Positions 51,637-60,992 of a DNA stretch of 64,000 bases are shown piece after piece. Location: the NCBI RefSeq assembly GCF_049847105.1, contig NZ_JBNCNS010000004.1:558001-622000 (forward strand). Direction: 5' to 3'. Positions within the stretch are counted from its first letter, which is position 1; each line of letters begins with the position of its first letter. The translations under genes were made by a program, and so were the position numbers. The DNA comes from Gordonia sp049847105 (GTDB lineage Bacteria > Actinomycetota > Actinomycetes > Mycobacteriales > Mycobacteriaceae). The notes beneath the pieces were generated by a model. That model worked only from the letters and a program-made list of their open reading frames with translations. It was not told where the DNA came from and did no database searches.

Positions 51637-52686
51637 ATGTCCGGATACACGCGGGTGAGAGCAATGTGCGTACTCATCGCGACCATGGTGGCGATGGTGA
51701 CCACCTGTTCCGCCGTCTCCGCGGCCCCGGCCGCCAGGTCCGGCGGCGCCGTGGGGCCGGTGCCGTCGGCCGGATGTCGGACGGCCCCTACGCCACCCCG
51801 AACATCTCTCCACGGCTTCTCCGTCGTCGGGCGATCCGGTGACTACCTACAAGAGGTTCCCCGCGTTGCGCCCCGCGTCCCGATGCCGGTGGTGTTCGAC
51901 GTCCACGGCTACCTGCAGCCGGGAGTTCTGCAGGACGCCTGGAGTGGGATGGGCGCCTACGGAGCCAGCCACGGGTTCGCCGTGATCACGCCGGAAACCC
52001 ATGTGCTACCGCCGAAATGGGACTACGGCAAAGATGGCGTGGACATCGGCTTCTTGTCCGCGATGCTGACCCACGTCGAGCGGACCCTCTGTGTGGACAA
52101 GCGGCGCGTGTACATGACCGGACTGTCGATGGGAGCGTTCACCGCCTCATCGGTCGCGTGCCAGCTCGCGGATCGTTTCGCCGCAGTGGCGCCGGTCTCG
52201 GGTCTGCAGAACTTCGCCTGGTGTCGTCCGTCCCGACACGTTCCGGTGGTTGCCTTCCACGGGACGGGCGACGAGATCCTTTCCTACTCCGGCGGGGTCG
52301 GCGCTCGTGGCAAGCTCCTGCCGTCGACCGACGGCTCGGCGAGAACCATCGGTCAGCAAAGCCGCGACGACGCACATCCGCGTTTGATGCCGAACGCGGA
52401 AAGCATTCCCGCCCAGACTCATGCCTGGGCCCGGCGCAATGGTTGCGCAGAACGACCGACCACCCGAAAGGTCACTCATGATGTTTCTCGGACGTCGTAT
52501 TCGTGTGCACCCGACAGTTCGGTGGAGCTCTACACGATCATCGGGGGCGGCCACAATTGGCCCGGTGGCGATCCGGCACTTGCGGCCACCGCGATCACCG
52601 GTCCGATCACCTCGTCGATCAGCGCGACCGCCATCATCTGGGACTTCTTCCGCAAGCATCCGCTGACCGGCGCGTTGCACGCCTGA
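51637..52686 (+). CDS. Secreted polyhydroxyalkanoate depolymerase-like esterase
   Basis: A 349-aa protein from the ATG at 51637 with an ideal AGGAGG upstream. It has a signal peptide (MCVLIATMVAMVTTCSAVSA). The alpha/beta-hydrolase core has VVFDVHGYLQPG (oxyanion strand), YMTGLSMGAFTASSVACQ with the nucleophile Ser near 163, FHGTGDEILSYSGG and GGGHNWPGGDP with the catalytic His. This is the PHB depolymerase/feruloyl esterase (LpqC-like) family. It probably cleaves esters outside the cell. It follows the TetR gene by 19 bases. Confidence 0.87.
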   Translation: MSGYTRVRAMCVLIATMVAMVTTCSAVSAAPAARSGGAVGPVPSAGCRTAPTPPRTSLHGFSVVGRSGDYLQEVPRVAPRVPMPVVFDVHGYLQPGVLQDAWSGMGAYGASHGFAVITPETHVLPPKWDYGKDGVDIGFLSAMLTHVERTLCVDKRRVYMTGLSMGAFTASSVACQLADRFAAVAPVSGLQNFAWCRPSRHVPVVAFHGTGDEILSYSGGVGARGKLLPSTDGSARTIGQQSRDDAHPRLMPNAESIPAQTHAWARRNGCAERPTTRKVTHDVSRTSYSCAPDSSVELYTIIGGGHNWPGGDPALAATAITGPITSSISATAIIWDFFRKHPLTGALHA

Positions 52687-52688
52687 GG

Positions 52689-53525
52689 TCAGCGCCGCTC
52701 TGCGAGCGCGCGCAGATACACCGACGCCCAGGTCCGGAACGGCCGCCACAATTCGGAGACTTCCGCGACGGAGCGGTCGGGCCCGTACAGCTCGGCGACC
52801 TCGGCGGCCAGCCGCCGTTCGTGGGTGGGAACCGCATCCGGCGCATTCGCCCCGCGCAACACGATCAGCTCGGCGGCAAACGGTCCGATCCCGGTGATCG
52901 ATCGAACCGAGTCCATCGCATCCTCCGGCGTCATCGACCGCAGCCGTGCGGTGTCGAGTCGGCCGTCGAGCGCGGCATCTGCCACCGCGTGGAGGTACTC
53001 GGCCTTGCGTCCGGGGAGATCGAGGTGGAGGGCGGCCAGACGCTCGGGTGCCGGAAATGCTCCGTCGTCTCCATGATCGGCGATGACGCGCTGTCGGAGA
53101 TGCGCGGCTTGTTCGACGCGAATGCGTTGCGACAGCACCGCCCATGCCGCCGCCTCGTACGCCGAGTGGAATCCGCAGGGCCGCAGACCGGGCAACGCGT
53201 GCTGCGCACGGCCGATCACCTCGTCCCGGTCGCCGATCCCGGGCCACTGCTGGGCGTCGACGTCGAGCGCGAGGAACCGTGCGGCCTGCTCCGCCGCCGA
53301 TTCGAGATCGCCGTCGCCCTCCAGCGACAGTTCGGCAACCGTGTCACGCTGGATGACCGCGAGATGAGCCGTCGACCAGTCGCCGTCGACCCGGAACACC
53401 GTCGACAGCGTTCCGGGTCTCTGCTCGGCGGTGAGGGCGGCCGGTGCGAAGCCCTCCCAGAACTCACGGCTGGTGTCCAGCGACCACGGGCCGAGGACCT
53501 CATGTCGCACGGTGTGTGTGCTCAT
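52689..53525 (-). CDS. AlkA-like DNA-3-methyladenine glycosylase
   Basis: A 278-aa protein from the ATG at 53525. The C-terminal half has the helix-hairpin-helix glycosylase signature SITGIGPFAAELIVLRG with an Asp in PDAVPTHERRL, and a preceding AAWAVLSQRIRVEQAA helix. The N-terminal ~100 residues form a beta domain. AlkA-type enzymes remove alkylated purines from DNA. The sequence is divergent from E. coli AlkA, so no symbol is given. Confidence 0.85.
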   Translation of the reverse strand: MSTHTVRHEVLGPWSLDTSREFWEGFAPAALTAEQRPGTLSTVFRVDGDWSTAHLAVIQRDTVAELSLEGDGDLESAAEQAARFLALDVDAQQWPGIGDRDEVIGRAQHALPGLRPCGFHSAYEAAAWAVLSQRIRVEQAAHLRQRVIADHGDDGAFPAPERLAALHLDLPGRKAEYLHAVADAALDGRLDTARLRSMTPEDAMDSVRSITGIGPFAAELIVLRGANAPDAVPTHERRLAAEVAELYGPDRSVAEVSELWRPFRTWASVYLRALAERR

Positions 53526-53572
53526 GGCGAACCGATCTGTCGAGTGACGATGGTTTGACGGTACGTCCGAGG

Positions 53573-54736
53573 TCACCGGACGCTGGGTAGCGGCACTCCC
53601 TTCGCGGCGAAGTCGTTGACTTGACCTGGCGACACGGGCTTCCAGCCGCTCTTGCCAAAGATGTGGATGCCGTTGATGTCGGCTCCCTTGAGGGTCTGTG
53701 CCTCGTACTCGTAGTGGTAGTGCACCGCGACGCCGCGCCCGCCGATCGTGGTCACCGGATACGACTTGTCGGGTACCGCCCGAACGACACGCAACCGGAT
53801 CTGAGAGCGGCCCTGGATGTCGACCGCGGCTCCCGGGCGTCCGGGGTTGACTCTGCCGCCGGCGCCCGGTGCGGTGTTCGGCTCCGAGCCCTGCGGCAGG
53901 GGGACGCCGACACCGTTGTTGGTCAGCGGGTTCGGCGTGATCAGGTTCTTCGAGAATGTACCTGTAGCACCATCGTTGGCGTCTGGGTCGATGACGCGGG
54001 CGGTGGTCCGAGGGTCACCGCCCGCGGGCATGTTGTCGAGGTCGAAGACACGAGTGGTGCCGCTGTGTCTGGAACCCACCGCGCAGCCGTGTGGGCAGTT
54101 CTCGGTGGTGATCGCCGAACTGGGCAGGGAGGGACTACCCGGGATGCTCCGGGCATCGACATACGGACCACTCGGCTCTGCCGGTGTTGACGGCTCTGCT
54201 GGTGCTGACGGCTTTGCCGGTGCGGACGGCTCCGAGGGTGCGGGTGTCTCGGCGGGCGGCTGCGTGGTGGGCGCTGTCGGTGACGGTGACTGTGTCTGCG
54301 GTATCTGCGGTGACTGTGTCTGGGGTGTCGCCGGCTCCGATTCTGGCGCCGAATGTTCGGAAGGACTTGCTGTCGAGGGGGATTGGCCCTGATCCTCAGG
54401 CGAGGCGTCGGCGTGCGGTGGTGTCCGGTCCCCGCCACCAGGCGTGATCGGTGCTATCTGATTACCGATATCGCCCGGCGTGAACTTGTGGGGGCTACGG
54501 TCGGGCTCTGCGCCCACGCGCGGATGATTGTCGTTGTTGTTACCGCCGGGAACGCTCTTGTGCGGACTGCGATCCGGTTCGGCGCCGTGCCGAACGTGGT
54601 TGTCGTTGTTGGTGCCGCCCGGCGTGCTCTTGTGCGGGCCGCGATCCGGCTCGGCCGACGCCGTGGCGGCCGGTGCGCCGACCACAATTGCGGCGGCAAC
54701 CAGGATCGCTGACAGCCTGTGGGCGCGTGTGATCAT
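53573..54736 (-). CDS. Secreted protein with N-terminal tandem repeats and Pro-rich linker
   Basis: A 387-aa protein from the ATG at 54736, with a signal peptide ending in ATASA. Directly after it are three copies of a ~24-residue repeat (AEPDRGPHKSTPGGTNNDNH, AEPDRSPHKSVPGGNNNDNH, AEPDRSPHKFTPGD), then a Pro/Ser/Thr/Gln linker of about 100 residues, and a globular C-terminal domain of about 170 residues with two Cys (ENCPHGCAVG) and a KGADINGIHIFGKSGWKPVS ending. It is likely a cell-wall or extracellular protein. Domain and role not recognised. Confidence 0.75.
   Translation of the reverse strand: MITRAHRLSAILVAAAIVVGAPAATASAEPDRGPHKSTPGGTNNDNHVRHGAEPDRSPHKSVPGGNNNDNHPRVGAEPDRSPHKFTPGDIGNQIAPITPGGGDRTPPHADASPEDQGQSPSTASPSEHSAPESEPATPQTQSPQIPQTQSPSPTAPTTQPPAETPAPSEPSAPAKPSAPAEPSTPAEPSGPYVDARSIPGSPSLPSSAITTENCPHGCAVGSRHSGTTRVFDLDNMPAGGDPRTTARVIDPDANDGATGTFSKNLITPNPLTNNGVGVPLPQGSEPNTAPGAGGRVNPGRPGAAVDIQGRSQIRLRVVRAVPDKSYPVTTIGGRGVAVHYHYEYEAQTLKGADINGIHIFGKSGWKPVSPGQVNDFAAKGVPLPSVR
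54480..54665. repeat. 72-base tandem repeats inside a secreted protein gene
   Basis: Two and a half direct repeats of about 72 bases, visible on the + strand as repeated TTGTTGTTACCGCC/GTTGTTGGTGCCGCC and CTTGTGCGGACTGCGATC blocks. They code for the AEPDRSPHKS repeats and could vary in number between strains. Confidence 0.7.
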
Positions 54737-54862
54737 GCCTACTCCTTGGGTGGCAGGTGTGCTGATGGGTTCCGGGCTCACGGTAGCCACAGATGCAGCG
54801 TCAGAGGTAGGGCTCCTATTCGCGTGAACGACCGTTCAGGTGAACGACCGGGGTGCGAACTC

Positions 54863-56401
54863 TCAGTAGTCCGGGTCGGGTCCGGCATTGTTGCGTTTGC
54901 GGTTCCGAGAGCGCTCGGCCCGTCGTCGGGCGTGTTTGTTCGCCGCCCGGGTGCCGGTACGGACGGGACGGTGTTCGGGTGGCAACGATGGCGGCGGGGC
55001 CTTGGCCGGAGGGGATTCGAAGCGGATCCGGCGCAGCCCGGGAAACAGGTCTTCGTTGGTCTCGGCTTCACCAGGGATGACCAGGCCCTCGGGAGTGATG
55101 AATTCGGTGGTGAGACGGTCACTCTCGTCGCGATACTGGTCGTCGAGCCAGCTTCCGAAGGTCTTGAGCAGGTGGCCGGGCCGGCATTTGGCATTCAGGT
55201 TCTCCGACGTCGTCTGACCGCCACTCTCGGGATGGGTGTGGTCGTACTCGGTGACGTGGTCGAGATCGCAGTCGAATGCAGAGGTGGCGCAGCCCGGCTC
55301 GGCACAGTAGCCGTCGCGCAGGCGGGTGTGCGTGTCCAGCGCGGTCGATGGTCGATACGGGTCGGCCGGTTGGTGCGCGGGCAAGGTGAAACTGCCGTCG
55401 GCGTTCGCATCGGTGCCGGGCGGGACCAGGAACGAGATCTTCGTGTCCGGACGAGCAGCGATGTCTCGGACATGCTCGTCGGAGATGACGCCGTGGCCGT
55501 CGAGGAAGCCGGGGTTCTCGGCCGTGCCGGCGAGGGTGCCCTCGTCGCACACCACGTGCAGGACGATCCTCGTGTCGACCGGAGGGAGCGTGCCCGGTTC
55601 AGGAATCTGTGCGATGCAATCGTCACGGCCGCACTGGCACTCGAATGTCGCCCCCGACAGCAACGCGAACATGGCATCGGACATGCGTTGCGGTCTCGTC
55701 CTGCCGTCATGCTCACAGGCCGCATCAGCCAGGGCGGCGACCGCGGCGGCGGCGATGCGCACGTTCTCGGCAGCCATGATCCCGGTGATCTCGGCGACCC
55801 CGTCGCCTCGACTCTCGGTCCACACGCCTCGGGCGTCGAGAGCCTCTTTCCGGCGTTCACGCACGCTGTTGGGGTCGTGGCGGAAGATGATCCGATCGAC
55901 CATGTCGCGCAACCGCTTCTTCGACCATGTCCCCTTGCGCCGTCGCAGCAGATCCGCGACCGACGCGTCGATGAGCGGTGCGAAGGACTGGTCGTCGAGG
56001 AGGTCGGTGCGCGATATGATCACCTTCGCCTGCCATGGTGCGATCAGCCCATCACGTAGACATTCGAAGACCTCGGGCAGCCTGTCCCGCAGGGCGACCG
56101 CCTCATTCAGCAGGACCTCCGCGTCGTGGCGGGTCATGTTTCGAAGTTTCGCGATCCGGGATGCGCAGTCGGCGAAACCATCCACGATGAAGCCGTCGGA
56201 TCTCTCACGTGCGGCGACCAGACGGTCGAACATGACTGCAACCGAGGCATATTCGCAGTAGGCGAGGTAGGACCGACCATGATCGAGATCGACCAAGCCG
56301 AGCAGCAGGTCGTTGATCGGTTCCTCATCCGGATATGACGGATCGATGCCACCGACGAACGCGGCGGGCAGTTCCTGCCACGACACCGACGATGGGGACA
56401 C
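54863..56401 (-). CDS. DUF222 / HNH endonuclease (13E12 repeat family), second copy
   Basis: A 512-aa protein with GTG start. The DUF222 region covers about residues 20-330, with FADCASRIAKLRNMTRHDAE, and a CQCGRDDC cluster near 250. The HNH domain is near 367-410: GYCAEPGCATSAFDCDLDHV followed by NLNAKCRPGHLLK. The C-terminus is very basic (ANKHARRRAERSRNRKR). It shares the family with the gene at 40259-41809 but little direct sequence, so it is not a recent copy. No SOS box was found upstream. Confidence 0.9.
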   Translation of the reverse strand: MSPSSVSWQELPAAFVGGIDPSYPDEEPINDLLLGLVDLDHGRSYLAYCEYASVAVMFDRLVAARERSDGFIVDGFADCASRIAKLRNMTRHDAEVLLNEAVALRDRLPEVFECLRDGLIAPWQAKVIISRTDLLDDQSFAPLIDASVADLLRRRKGTWSKKRLRDMVDRIIFRHDPNSVRERRKEALDARGVWTESRGDGVAEITGIMAAENVRIAAAAVAALADAACEHDGRTRPQRMSDAMFALLSGATFECQCGRDDCIAQIPEPGTLPPVDTRIVLHVVCDEGTLAGTAENPGFLDGHGVISDEHVRDIAARPDTKISFLVPPGTDANADGSFTLPAHQPADPYRPSTALDTHTRLRDGYCAEPGCATSAFDCDLDHVTEYDHTHPESGGQTTSENLNAKCRPGHLLKTFGSWLDDQYRDESDRLTTEFITPEGLVIPGEAETNEDLFPGLRRIRFESPPAKAPPPSLPPEHRPVRTGTRAANKHARRRAERSRNRKRNNAGPDPDY

Positions 56402-56725
56402 GACGAGCCTTCCAGAGTTGCGGACACGACCACAGGACCCTCGTCGTCATCAACCCTGGTGCCGCGAATCAACCGCCGCGCCGAACTTCACTCATCGTCA
56501 ATCGGTCCTGCTGAAACCAACTTATAACGAGGCACCGACAAGATCTGCGGATGTGTGGGCGGGAGTCGGTATTGGTCATATGTGACCACGGCGGACCCAT
56601 ATGTCGACCTGCAACAATTCCGATTTGAGTATTTTCCCGAATAGCACAATCAAGATTGTTACGGTGGATTTGCTGACCTTCAGAGCGTGGGCCACTCCAA
56701 AACCATTCAGGTGAAGGGAGTAATC
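56402..56725. other. Divergent intergenic region between DUF222 and MmpS-like genes
   Basis: 324 bases without a gene. It is AT-richer than the surroundings, with ACTTATAACG near 56520 and CAAGATTGTTACGG near 56650 as possible -10 elements. No clear inverted repeat seen. Confidence 0.4.
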
Positions 56726-57319
56726 GTGACGGACCCGACCAATCCCGGTGATAGGTCGAACGAAGAAAACCGGGGGCAGCCGTATCAGCAGCCGTATTCC
56801 GGCCAGCCTTATCCGCAGGGCCAGTACCCGCAGGGCCAGTACCCGCAGGGCCAGTACCCACAGGGGCAGCCGTATCCGGGACAGTATCCGCCGCCCGGAT
56901 ATCCGCCACCACCGAAGAAGCGTAAGAAGTGGCCATGGATTCTGCTTGCACTCGTCGTGGTGTTTCTTGTGGTTGTCGGGGGTTGTGTTGCGCTCGTCGG
57001 CGGTGCGATCGACTCAGTGGATGAGGAATCGGAGCGCACCGTGACGGTGACATACGAGATCACTGGCGATGGTCCCACTGCGTCCGCAACATATAGCACC
57101 GGAAACATGGATCAAGCTCAGGACACCGACGTGCCGGTGCCGTGGACGAAGGAAGTGCAGATCACAGGTCTGGGGAAAGTGGTCACTTTGCTGGCCAGTA
57201 ACGGCATCGACGGCTCGGGCGCGATCAGGTGCCGTATCCGTCAGGGTGATTCGGTGATATCGGAGAATGCCTCGTCAGGTCCCGGTGCCTCGGCAAGCTG
57301 TAGTGGCACAGCCGACTGA
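56726..57319 (+). CDS. MmpS-like membrane protein with QGQYP repeats
   Basis: A 197-aa protein from the GTG at 56726 with AAGGGAG upstream. The N-terminal ~60 residues are Gln/Pro/Tyr-rich with four QGQYP-type units, followed by basic residues (PPPKKRKKW), one membrane helix (ILLALVVVFLVVVGG) and an extracytoplasmic domain with RTVTVTYEITGDGPTASATY, PWTKEVQITG and AIRCRIRQGD, the pattern of MmpS family proteins. MmpS proteins assist MmpL transporters in mycobacteria. No mmpL gene is nearby. Confidence 0.8.
   Translation: MTDPTNPGDRSNEENRGQPYQQPYSGQPYPQGQYPQGQYPQGQYPQGQPYPGQYPPPGYPPPPKKRKKWPWILLALVVVFLVVVGGCVALVGGAIDSVDEESERTVTVTYEITGDGPTASATYSTGNMDQAQDTDVPVPWTKEVQITGLGKVVTLLASNGIDGSGAIRCRIRQGDSVISENASSGPGASASCSGTAD
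56811..56870 (+). repeat. 15-base coding tandem repeat
   Basis: Four near-identical 15-base units (CAGGGCCAGTACCCG) encode QGQYP in the cytoplasmic N-terminus of the MmpS-like protein. The last unit departs slightly. Confidence 0.85.
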
Positions 57320-57408
57320 CGATCGAACCCGACCGACCAGGACTCGGCCGTCACCACAGGGAGTCCGTGGCGAACGCCGTGGGTCACAGCCACGACCCTC
57401 GACTTCGT

Positions 57409-58710
57409 TCACGGGTGCTCGGCGTGCAGAGTCGGCAAGGTGTATCGGCCGGTCGCGATCGCCTCGTCGCCGCCGTAGGCCCGCACGATCACGGTGAACG
57501 GGCCGTCCGGCGCCGGCAGCCAATTGGCCTGCGCAGCTATATCATCGGGCCTCTCATGCGAGATGTGCAATGTGAGGGACCCGTCGTCGGCATAGACGAT
57601 GCCGGGCGTGCGGTCGCCGATGGAGTAGCGATCGATGGGATTTGCGACCAGGAGTCGTTCGGGGAGGCGGTACATGGTGGCCGACCAGAAGAACTTCACC
57701 TTCGGCAGAGCGTCGGGGCCGAAGGTGACGGTGTGGACCGTCGACCCGTCGGGCAGCTTTCCATCGGAGTCCTTCAGCCACCCGGCGTACCATGCCTCAC
57801 TCGCCGGAAGACCGTAGATACCCTTGGCGGCCGCCATGTTTCGCTTGGTGTACTCACCGGCCATCTCGTCGTGAGTGCCGAAGACCCCAATCGACGACGC
57901 GAGCTGGTCGGCATTCAGTTGGAGATCGGCTTTCGCCTCTGCCATCCCGGCGGTGAGCTCTGCCCGCTCGTCCTCGGACAACGATTCGAGGCTGAACTCT
58001 CCGGAGCCGTCGAGCCCGATCCCGGCCATGCGATCGCGAACGGCTCGATCCTCGTCGAGTACCGGACAGAACTGGAGGAGGAAGTCGAGCAGAGGGAAGA
58101 ATTCCGTGGTCTGGGTGAACTTCTCCTCATCCCATGCCGGCCACGCAGGTGCTGCCGTGGGTGCCGGGGAGTCGCCACCGGAGAACGCACTCAGCGGCTC
58201 GACGCGATAGGAGCGCTGGATGGCGCTCATCGACTCGACCCCGTCGGGCATCAGGGAGGTGCGGGTGAGGCTCCCGACGAAGTCGGTGGCCGAGCGGATG
58301 ACGCCGTCGATGCCCGGAGGGGTGTCACCCGCCCAGGACGGCCCTGCGATCAGGTACGAACCCGCGTTCGGTCCGGTGGTCACCGCACCGACGTAACCGG
58401 CGTAGATGGTGTACAGGTCGTGGAACGGCAGGATGTAGTACCGGTCGATGGCCGGCACCGTCACCACGTAGGGCTCGGCACGCAGGTCGAGCCACAACCA
58501 TGAATACGGGGTGTCGTTGTTGGGGGTGACGATGTCGGTGTTCTCGGGGCGCGCGGGCTGCGGATAGTGCCGGTACTGCCCGAAACCGCCGGTGTAGCGC
58601 GGATCGTTCACGTCGACGGCCTGCGCGTAGAGGGTTCGGTAGTTCTCCACCATGGCGTATCCGAACGCGAAGGCATCCTTCGCGACCTGGCGGATCGACG
58701 ACGTCGGCAT
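57409..58710 (-). CDS. DUF1254/DUF1214 protein
   Basis: A 433-aa protein from the ATG at 58710 (GGAG six bases upstream); an ATG at 58722 is an alternative. The N-terminal domain (DUF1254) has VENYRTLYAQAVD, PNNDTPYSWLWLDL and DRYYILPFHDLYT. The C-terminal domain (DUF1214) has FFWSATMYRLPERLL, NPIDRYSIGDRTPG and WLPAPDGPFTVIVRAYG. These paired domains are common in actinobacteria and proteobacteria with unknown function. It is the last gene in a - strand series with a DsbA-like protein and amidohydrolases. Confidence 0.9.
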   Translation of the reverse strand: MPTSSIRQVAKDAFAFGYAMVENYRTLYAQAVDVNDPRYTGGFGQYRHYPQPARPENTDIVTPNNDTPYSWLWLDLRAEPYVVTVPAIDRYYILPFHDLYTIYAGYVGAVTTGPNAGSYLIAGPSWAGDTPPGIDGVIRSATDFVGSLTRTSLMPDGVESMSAIQRSYRVEPLSAFSGGDSPAPTAAPAWPAWDEEKFTQTTEFFPLLDFLLQFCPVLDEDRAVRDRMAGIGLDGSGEFSLESLSEDERAELTAGMAEAKADLQLNADQLASSIGVFGTHDEMAGEYTKRNMAAAKGIYGLPASEAWYAGWLKDSDGKLPDGSTVHTVTFGPDALPKVKFFWSATMYRLPERLLVANPIDRYSIGDRTPGIVYADDGSLTLHISHERPDDIAAQANWLPAPDGPFTVIVRAYGGDEAIATGRYTLPTLHAEHP

Positions 58711-58775
58711 CGAGAACTCCATCCTGTGCGGGACGTGGGCGTGCTTTCAGCATGCCCTACGCAACGACGACGACG

Positions 58776-59504
58776 TCACTTCTTTGTACGACGGCTCCCG
58801 CCATGCCAGTCCTCTTGCACGCCCACCTCGGCATCGGTCACGCCGAATGCCGTCAGCTGAGGCTTCTCGCGAAGGCTACGTTTCAGTTCGGCGAAACCGG
58901 GGAAGCGGGCAAGACCGATCACATGGTCCCAGAGCGCCACGGCATCGTCGTCGCTCGGCAACCGGCTGATCACGGGCCCGAAGAACGCGACTCCGTCCGG
59001 TGGCTCGAACTGGATGATGGGCGTGCCCACGTCCCGCCCGGTCAGCGCCAGGGCCTCATCCGTCTCGGCCTGGATCTCGGCGTCGAACGACGAATCGTCC
59101 AGCGCCGCAACGTGGTGGTCGGGCAGACCGAGTTCGGCGAGCACGGGACCGAGGAAGTCGGCCGTGCCGCGCAGGTCGCCACCATCCACGGTGTATGTAC
59201 CGGTGTGGGTGTCGAAGATGCGGGTGCCGAACGCCGCATAGAGGGAATCGACCGTCGCCCGACCATGCTCACGCCGAACGCTTGCGGTGGCCCGCAGCAG
59301 TCGAAGGCCGGCCGTGTGACCGGCCTCGTACTCCGGCGGGAAATGTGCGTCGTAGTCGATATGGGCGTTGAGCCGGCGCAGCGAGATGAACCGCCAGTCG
59401 ACGGTGTAGTCGCGCTGTGCCCGCACCTTGCGGACCCACTTGCTGGTCATCCAGGCGAACGGGCACACCGGGTCGAAGTAGAAGTTGATGTCGGCATCGG
59501 CCAT
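58776..59504 (-). CDS. DsbA-like thioredoxin-fold protein (Rv2466c-type)
   Basis: A 242-aa protein from the ATG at 59504; ATGs at 59513 and 59537 are possible. It begins with INFYFDPVCPFAWMTSKW, the active-site loop of the mycothiol-dependent nitroreductase Rv2466c family, here with C-P-F-A, so only the first Cys of the CxxC is present. The helical insertion (LLRATASVRREHGRATVDSL) and GTPIIQFEPPDG (cis-Pro) fit the DsbA fold. It probably uses mycothiol to reduce a small electrophile. Confidence 0.85.
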   Translation of the reverse strand: MADADINFYFDPVCPFAWMTSKWVRKVRAQRDYTVDWRFISLRRLNAHIDYDAHFPPEYEAGHTAGLRLLRATASVRREHGRATVDSLYAAFGTRIFDTHTGTYTVDGGDLRGTADFLGPVLAELGLPDHHVAALDDSSFDAEIQAETDEALALTGRDVGTPIIQFEPPDGVAFFGPVISRLPSDDDAVALWDHVIGLARFPGFAELKRSLREKPQLTAFGVTDAEVGVQEDWHGGSRRTKK

Positions 59505-59552
59505 CGAAGTCATCTCTTTCGGTTGCGGTCCTGTCATCCACGATAACGCCGA

Positions 59553-60992
59553 TCACCGCGCGGTCGGGTCGGCCTCCAATCGGGCCAGAACGGCGTCGAG
59601 ATCCTGCCGCGACCACCACCCACCGTCGCGGACCACCCCGGCGACGTCGTGTAGTGCGGTGTGGTCGATGAGTGGATCTCGGTCGAGTAGAACGAGGTCC
59701 GCATTGAATCCGGCCGCGACCCGACCATGAGTGTCGCCCCGGCCGAAGAACCGTGCCGGCTCCGACGTCGCCATCTGCAGGATCTTCAGCGGCGTCAGCC
59801 CGGCGGAGGCGAGGTGGTCGAACTCGTCGTGCAGCGCGAAGCCGGGAATCACCCAGCCCGCCCCATTCGCGTCGGTGCCCGCGATCATCGGCACGCCGGC
59901 CTCGGCGAACACCTTCGTCATCCGCAACTGGGCTTCCCAATGGTCACGCAGCGCGGCGCGAGTCGCCTCGGGGAGCTTGTCGAATCGGTGTGTCGCCTTA
60001 CGCCATCGTTTGATCTCGGCCGCGTCGATGTACTTCAGGCGCGGATCATGTTGGTGTTCGGTAGCATCGGGAAACTGCTGGGTGTGTAGGCGGATCAGTG
60101 TCGGACACTGCCAGGTCTCGTGTTCGATGAACAGCGCAGCGAGCTCTGCCGCCTTGTCAGCGTCGAAGGTGTCGTCGGCGCGGGTGAGTTCCGCGGCGGC
60201 CGTGGGAGAGGTGCGCGTCGCCGGATTCACCACCAGTCGCGCGATCAGCTTGCCGACGATCCGATCCATACCCGGGATCTTCACGCCCGGTATCCGGATC
60301 TGTTTCGGTGGCACCGCTCGGATCTCCGCTTCGCAGCACGAGGTGGCCGCAAAGACCGTCGGTCCGGGACCCAGGTGCTCGATGCAGCGCATTCCCCCGT
60401 GCGCGGCGTCACGGGGATCGACGTCGCCGGGAAGATGACCCGCCAGCGGGATCCCCAGGCGGGTGGCCTCGGTGAGCGCGGCGAGAAAGCCGTCATGCTG
60501 CGTCATCCCCGCCTTGATGAAGTCGGCGCCCTGCTCGTGCTGGGCGCGCACCTCGTCGGTGGCGGCCTCGGCAGTCGCGGCATTCATGGGAGTCAAGAGC
60601 ATGCCGGGGGTGGCGAGTAGTTCCGGCGCGCCGGTCGGCGCCGGAAGTCGGCCCGCGGCGCGGTCGGCGAGCAGCGCGGGACTGCCCGACATCTGCCGGA
60701 ACCCGACCACCCCGTTCGCGAGCATGAGTGCGTACGCGCCGGCGACGTCGTCGGGGGTGTTCAGCGCGTGGGCGTGACCGTCGATGAAACCGGGTACGAC
60801 GAATCGGCCGCTGCCGTCCACGCTCTCGACATCGCGGACCTCGTCTTGGGCGGCGTCGATCAACGCGATCTTCCCTGCTGTGATCCGGATGTCGCGATGC
60901 GGGACGAGGGTGCCGCCGAGGACGTCGACAACGGTGACGTCGCGGATGATGAACGAGTCCCGGATCGCGGGTGTGGTGACGTAGTGCGTCAT
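59553..60992 (-). CDS. Amidohydrolase (imidazolonepropionase-like)
   Basis: A 479-aa protein from the ATG at 60992, overlapping the preceding stop (ATGA). Metal site DGHAHALNTPDD near residue 71, KAGMTQHDG (Lys), LAGHLPGDVD and EHLGPGP (His residues) and MIAGTDANGAGW (Asp). The two-domain layout, a small beta domain at both ends around a TIM barrel, is that of amidohydrolase_1/imidazolonepropionase-like enzymes. The substrate is unknown. In series with another amidohydrolase and acetoacetyl-CoA synthetase. Confidence 0.9.
   Translation of the reverse strand: MTHYVTTPAIRDSFIIRDVTVVDVLGGTLVPHRDIRITAGKIALIDAAQDEVRDVESVDGSGRFVVPGFIDGHAHALNTPDDVAGAYALMLANGVVGFRQMSGSPALLADRAAGRLPAPTGAPELLATPGMLLTPMNAATAEAATDEVRAQHEQGADFIKAGMTQHDGFLAALTEATRLGIPLAGHLPGDVDPRDAAHGGMRCIEHLGPGPTVFAATSCCEAEIRAVPPKQIRIPGVKIPGMDRIVGKLIARLVVNPATRTSPTAAAELTRADDTFDADKAAELAALFIEHETWQCPTLIRLHTQQFPDATEHQHDPRLKYIDAAEIKRWRKATHRFDKLPEATRAALRDHWEAQLRMTKVFAEAGVPMIAGTDANGAGWVIPGFALHDEFDHLASAGLTPLKILQMATSEPARFFGRGDTHGRVAAGFNADLVLLDRDPLIDHTALHDVAGVVRDGGWWSRQDLDAVLARLEADPTAR

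Noticed and set aside
56811..56870. CRISPR-like repeat
   Set aside because: The 15-base units are contiguous without spacers and encode QGQYP in frame.
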